From positions 1-33,384 of the forward strand of contig VYBN01000030.1 in NCBI GenBank assembly GCA_009844425.1: a stretch of DNA of 33,384 nt, given 5' to 3'. The translations under genes were made by a program, and so were the position numbers. This DNA is from Gammaproteobacteria bacterium (lineage in GTDB: Bacteria; Pseudomonadota; Gammaproteobacteria; Steroidobacterales; Foliamicaceae). Shown one piece after another: positions 30,601-33,384 of the stretch. Position 1 is the stretch's first letter. Every line of letters starts with the position of its first letter. The notes under the pieces are model-generated. The model did not search any database. It was not told the DNA's origin and saw only the letters and a list, made by a program, of their open reading frames with translations.

Positions 30601-33384
30601 GATCCTCCTCGGTAATAATCCCGGTGGGTGCGGTGATCGGGTTAAAGTCGTCAACCGCGGGCCTTTCATTCACGTTTTCGATAACCACTCGGATCTCGGC
30701 GTCGTCCATGGCGCCCGTACCGTCGGTTACACGGACCGTTACATCGATATCCTCCACGGGCTCCTCCCGGTTGAGCAACCCTGTTGCGTCATTCCTAGGG
30801 CCGGGGCGTGGATCGGTGTCGCGGACGTACAGGTCGTAGGTCCATGTGTTTCCGCTCTTGCGCGGCTCGGACAAACGGAACGCCGCCGCGTAACCCTGGT
30901 TCTCCGTAGCGGTAGCAATAGTGGAATCGGTCGTGTCCGGACTCGCGATCCCGGCCTGAGGCGGAGTGTCTGGATCGTTATCGTGGTCGATAAGCCCCGT
31001 CGCATTCCGAGCGTCAGCAGGGTTGTCCGCGTTCACTACGCTGACGATTTGCACCGTCCTGATGGCGAACAGGTGGTCCGGAATATCCTGATCTCGGTCG
31101 GAGACCGAAAAGGTCGCCACACGTCGCTCGCCCGAAAGCTCGTGGTATGTCCCGGTCGCGTCGTTTGCTCTCGGATCGTTGTTCTCGCCCGTAAGCGTAT
31201 CGTCGGTGGCGGACTCTTCATCGGAATGGGCCACGTTCACACTAAAGGGAGCGGATGCGGATGCGCCACGTTCATCGGTGGCCGTGACGGTCACGCGATG
31301 CACGCCCCGGCTGGGGATCACGCCTTCAACATTGGTGATCTTGCCGCTTCTCTCGTTGATCTGAATCCACGAGGCGCCGGATATGGAATAGGACAGGCTG
31401 TCGCCCGCGCTAATGTCGTCGTCCCTGAACGCCGGGAAGTCATCGTCGTCGCGCTGTTCTTCCAGATCAACACTGAGCAAGTCCCCCGCGTCCACGTTTT
31501 CGGCTTCAAGATCATCGTCCACGGTGACCCACCAGTTGCCGACCGCGCCGGCCTTGGGCGGATCGTTCAGATCGTTGACAAGAACGGTGAATGTCGCAGT
31601 GTCCGTAAAGCCCTTGTACTTCCGCGCTCCATAAGACCGGTCGAGGATGGAGTTTTGCTCCCCGTTCATGTCCGTGGCCCGGATCGTTACACTGATCACG
31701 CCGCCTTCTCTCGGATGCTCGTGGTTCAGGGACACGCCTTCCTTGAGAGCCAGCCACGTGCGGCCATCATCGTCCGTCCTGATCTCGAAGCGGGCGGCGG
31801 CGGCGCCCGTCACCTCGACCAGGTGCATGCCATTCGGGTGCATGGGATGGTCGTCGTCGTCCACGGTGATCTCGGCGAGCACCACGCCGGAGGCGTCGTT
31901 CTCGTCCACATCGACCTCGCTGACGGCGGTGCCGTTTTCATCACGCAGGTCGATGCCGGTGACTTCGTCGTTGCCGTCGTCCACGATCACATAGAAGCTG
32001 ACATCGTCGCTGGCCGCGCCGCCGACATCCCGGGCGGTGAGGGTCACCTTGTGCGCGGCCGAACTGTCAGCGCCCGTGGTGGGCGGCTCGCCGCGCAGAT
32101 GAGCGATCACCTTCTCCTGGCCATCCTCGGTGACGTATTCCACCTCCAGGCCCAGCCACGACGGCCCGTCGCCCAGCTCCCAGCGCACCGCCGAATCGCC
32201 GGCGTCCGGGTCGCTGAACAGGCCGGTCAGATCAATCTCGACATCAATGGTCTTGCCGGCCTCGGCCGTCACATTGGCGATCGTCCCGGTCACGTTCGGG
32301 CTTTCGTTCACGTCGTTCACCGCCACAGTGACCGTGGTGGCCTCGCTCTCGTTGCCGTCGGAGTCGCGCGCGGTCACGTTCAGCGTTACCGAACTTTCGG
32401 CCTCGTGGTCCAGGCTCATGCCGTCCTTGAGCTTGAGCACCCGCCCGCTGCTGATCTCGAAACGGTCGTCATCGACATAGTAAGTAATGCCGGTGTCGCC
32501 CTCGGGGTCCGTCGCAACCTCAACCGAGCTGACCGAGGCCCCTGCATCGTTCTCGTCCACGGAAAGATCGTCCGCGTCCACAACCACCGGCGCGCTCGGA
32601 GCTTCGTTCACGTCCGTAACCGTGATCGTGACGTCCTGGCTGGCGGTGTTGCCGGCGCTGTCGGTGAAGGTGACGGTGACCATGACCTCATCGTCGGCCT
32701 CATGGTCGAGGCTGGCGCCTTCGGCCAGATGCAGCCACAGGCCGTTCTCGGGATCGAGAATCACGGCAAACTTGTCCGCCTGCTCGCCGGTAATCGAAGT
32801 GGCGGCAATGCCGGCCTCGCCGGTGAGCCGGTCCATATCGGCGGCGTCCGGGTCCATGACCTCAATCAGGGCCAGGGGCGGCGCATCGGCCCGCATGGCG
32901 TTCTCTTCGATGGCAAGGCTCGAAATCACGCCGTCGTGCCCGGGCACCTCTTCGCCGTCGCGCACGTCGATGGAAGGCTCTTCGTTCACGTCCGTAACCG
33001 TGAGGGTGACTTCGGCGGAGGCGGACTCGGCGGGGTCGCCGGAGTCGGTGACGGTCACGGTGACGGTGATGGTGTTGGATTCGAGCGCTTCGAAGTCGTA
33101 GGACACGCCGGGTTTGAGGGTGAGCCATTTGGCGCCTTCGTGGTCGATGACCTGGAAGTCTTCGTTATCGGCTTCGACGGTATGGGTGTCGTCGGCGTCG
33201 GCGTCGCTGAGCGTGATGAGGCCGGCGACATGTCCGGCGGCGCCTTCGACGGCGTCGGGGCTGTTTTCGGGGATCATGAAGGAGGCGGTGACGCCGCCGG
33301 CGGTGGAGTCTTCGTCGCCGCCGCCGGCGATTTCGATGGTGGGCGCCGCATTCGGAGGCGGAGGAGGCGGCGGTGGTGGAGGAG
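27674..33384 (-). CDS. Giant cadherin-repeat adhesin C, 5' end outside the window
   Basis: The frame is open to the window edge and begins, as in A, with poly-proline and NAAPTIEIAGGGDEDSTAGG, so its start is outside; ATG 33277 is internal. From there 1867 residues follow. Cadherin-type repeats with DVNEEP, DVNEAP, DVNESP and NDLNDPP junctions fill ~1-700, then VGNWWVTV (~579), GERRVATFSVSDRDQD (~715), NQTETNK, SGSAREGSTLRARFNENNDPDL, Ig-like W-Q modules (~1100-1380), NVAPTGIKL (~1582), an acidic linker and PPPPGMSLG. The tail ends LDIA, almost the same as B. The first ~260 residues are nearly those of A while the tail is that of B, so it is a mosaic of the two. It is probably a calcium-dependent secreted adhesin. 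Confidence 0.85.
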   Translation of the reverse strand, partial: PPPPPPPPPPNAAPTIEIAGGGDEDSTAGGVTASFMIPENSPDAVEGAAGHVAGLITLSDADADDTHTVEADNEDFQVIDHEGAKWLTLKPGVSYDFEALESNTITVTVTVTDSGDPAESASAEVTLTVTDVNEEPSIDVRDGEEVPGHDGVISSLAIEENAMRADAPPLALIEVMDPDAADMDRLTGEAGIAATSITGEQADKFAVILDPENGLWLHLAEGASLDHEADDEVMVTVTFTDSAGNTASQDVTITVTDVNEAPSAPVVVDADDLSVDENDAGASVSSVEVATDPEGDTGITYYVDDDRFEISSGRVLKLKDGMSLDHEAESSVTLNVTARDSDGNESEATTVTVAVNDVNESPNVTGTIANVTAEAGKTIDVEIDLTGLFSDPDAGDSAVRWELGDGPSWLGLEVEYVTEDGQEKVIAHLRGEPPTTGADSSAAHKVTLTARDVGGAASDDVSFYVIVDDGNDEVTGIDLRDENGTAVSEVDVDENDASGVVLAEITVDDDDHPMHPNGMHLVEVTGAAAARFEIRTDDDGRTWLALKEGVSLNHEHPREGGVISVTIRATDMNGEQNSILDRSYGARKYKGFTDTATFTVLVNDLNDPPKAGAVGNWWVTVDDDLEAENVDAGDLLSVDLEEQRDDDDFPAFRDDDISAGDSLSYSISGASWIQINERSGKITNVEGVIPSRGVHRVTVTATDERGASASAPFSVNVAHSDEESATDDTLTGENNDPRANDATGTYHELSGERRVATFSVSDRDQDIPDHLFAIRTVQIVSVVNADNPADARNATGLIDHDNDPDTPPQAGIASPDTTDSTIATATENQGYAAAFRLSEPRKSGNTWTYDLYVRDTDPRPGPRNDATGLLNREEPVEDIDVTVRVTDGTGAMDDAEIRVVIENVNERPAVDDFNPITAPTGIITEEDRTVNQTETNKIVLFIKLEEFWNDPDEQDDTEDLIFGASTSASWIDIKHGPAEWGDIQDNLETGQIWGTFGTGFNDKVIGSDGDPAADEHVVIVEIDRTETGSRAQNDRGSFTLTARDDEGATGTLTARVKVTDQNLDIIHTDGNPAVTISGSAREGSTLRARFNENNDPDLRGPESAVLVLYTWSQVDADGTAVPISATNTSNVLQRGTSDTLTLSQSQVGNHIQVAVTYYEVVGQGAGATFTSQFITTGDTDGQLATDGGAQVPVQAITERAVSNSPDDGVGHFTITVGSDLLRASAVVWDEDYGTARSPVTAAINQPDGSAGSTTNITYSWQVSANGVGGWRNVDQTDDTDTSTLELDDGEGRYYRAVVTYDADGVDEDFDLTDGDDDLMESVYSDPIQVANVADAANTDVTPNTPDRTPAALSPTGSPSLGGTLSVTGSGVSSVQWQVDSPAPGEVWTNIPGGTGDLNVTAALVGSTVRALVTYETVVPGESGVTAVVLAVDGNDLDGDGDTTENGILIGGSSASARPAPVDNYTVTGSVMGTGHTASGPANAVTDSGAITGVGNTSGHTVSITETVDLASLFQDPDSTRLSFSAAGDDTASTTNPGLGLLGAGSTSAGSYLFQGETGVLVLNMHSGELTYVSDQLRTHDGNNADGAGNRLTLNITANDSPIGAASGNSIGTADLHIRINVAPTGIKLTAGTDASDADDLSDNPILSVTADRTSPYVVADLSTAVTDTTTVIGGVWVNELVPATGGEVLATINVQDENWAGTSRIPGHPFGVHEVTVTGDPHDRFVITKTNGPSPLARDDGDGSTWELRLKRGATFDHETDDMDPLRDGTQIELTFMATDGGGLSTPVATGPTAIGGNGYLPITLVITVADNPADSPEPPGPNNTPGLKDDEAGTDSNDDTQDDESATDTDHDDETDGGAPPPPGMSLGLGLIDDFIGNMDQGEADLLGDYLLTIDDGLDIA
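32598..33384. repeat. Outer inverted repeat, right end
   Basis: Partner of 1-783, encoding the same part of adhesin C. Both window ends lie inside the poly-proline codon tract, in opposite orientation. Confidence 0.8.

Noticed and set aside
1-33384. tRNA, rRNA or riboswitch genes
   Set aside because: No cloverleaf, rRNA or known riboswitch motif was recognised by eye on either strand.

Overview
The window is GC-rich DNA from a Gram-negative bacterium that cannot be named from this sequence. It has no ribosomal or core metabolic genes. It is an accessory island dominated by three giant cadherin-repeat proteins and a dense set of toxin-antitoxin or defence-type genes, many of them broken. That combination is typical of host-associated or biofilm bacteria with large surface adhesins; this lifestyle reading is inference.

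Layout, left to right: (1) adhesin A (1-5109, +, 5' end outside the window) with its terminator; (2) a string of small modules at 5.2-12.6 kb: an NYN-domain protein, a small unknown gene, a heptad-repeat coiled coil, two AAA/DUF4143 ATPases on the minus strand, a Fic protein with an AbiEi-like N-terminus, a hipBA deletion scar and a vapBC pair. Between these modules lie copies or pieces of one element: the last ~35 codons of an adhesin gene, its stop codon and its hairpin terminator; (3) adhesin B (13062-19556, +), whose reading frame opens directly at a poly-proline tract just behind a stop codon; (4) one arm of a ~2 kb inverted repeat (19.46-21.45 kb) carrying an OmpA-like membrane protein gene and a DUF1640-type coiled-coil gene; (5) a 4.2 kb core with a decayed nucleotidyltransferase/HEPN pair, another adhesin-tail fragment, hipB with an internally deleted hipA, a coiled-coil relic, a DUF2235 hydrolase, a further coiled-coil gene and mazEF; (6) the other arm of the inverted repeat (25.68-27.77 kb); (7) adhesin C (27674-33384, -, 5' end outside the window). 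The first ~0.8 kb and the last ~0.8 kb of the window are also inverted copies of each other, so the whole window has a roughly palindromic gene order.

How it may work together: A, B and C are paralogues with the same domain order and the same C-terminal tail. They are flanked by shared sequence at the 5' side (poly-proline tract) and the 3' side (tail plus terminator). Adhesin B has no evident promoter or N-terminal export region, so it may be a silent or donor cassette. The orphan tail-terminator copies would then be scars, or landing sites, from repeated recombination at adhesin 3' ends. This is the most interesting hypothesis here; it is inferred from layout and not demonstrated. The toxin-antitoxin modules between the copies show repeated gain and decay (two hipBA remnants, one coiled-coil remnant, one MNT/HEPN remnant).
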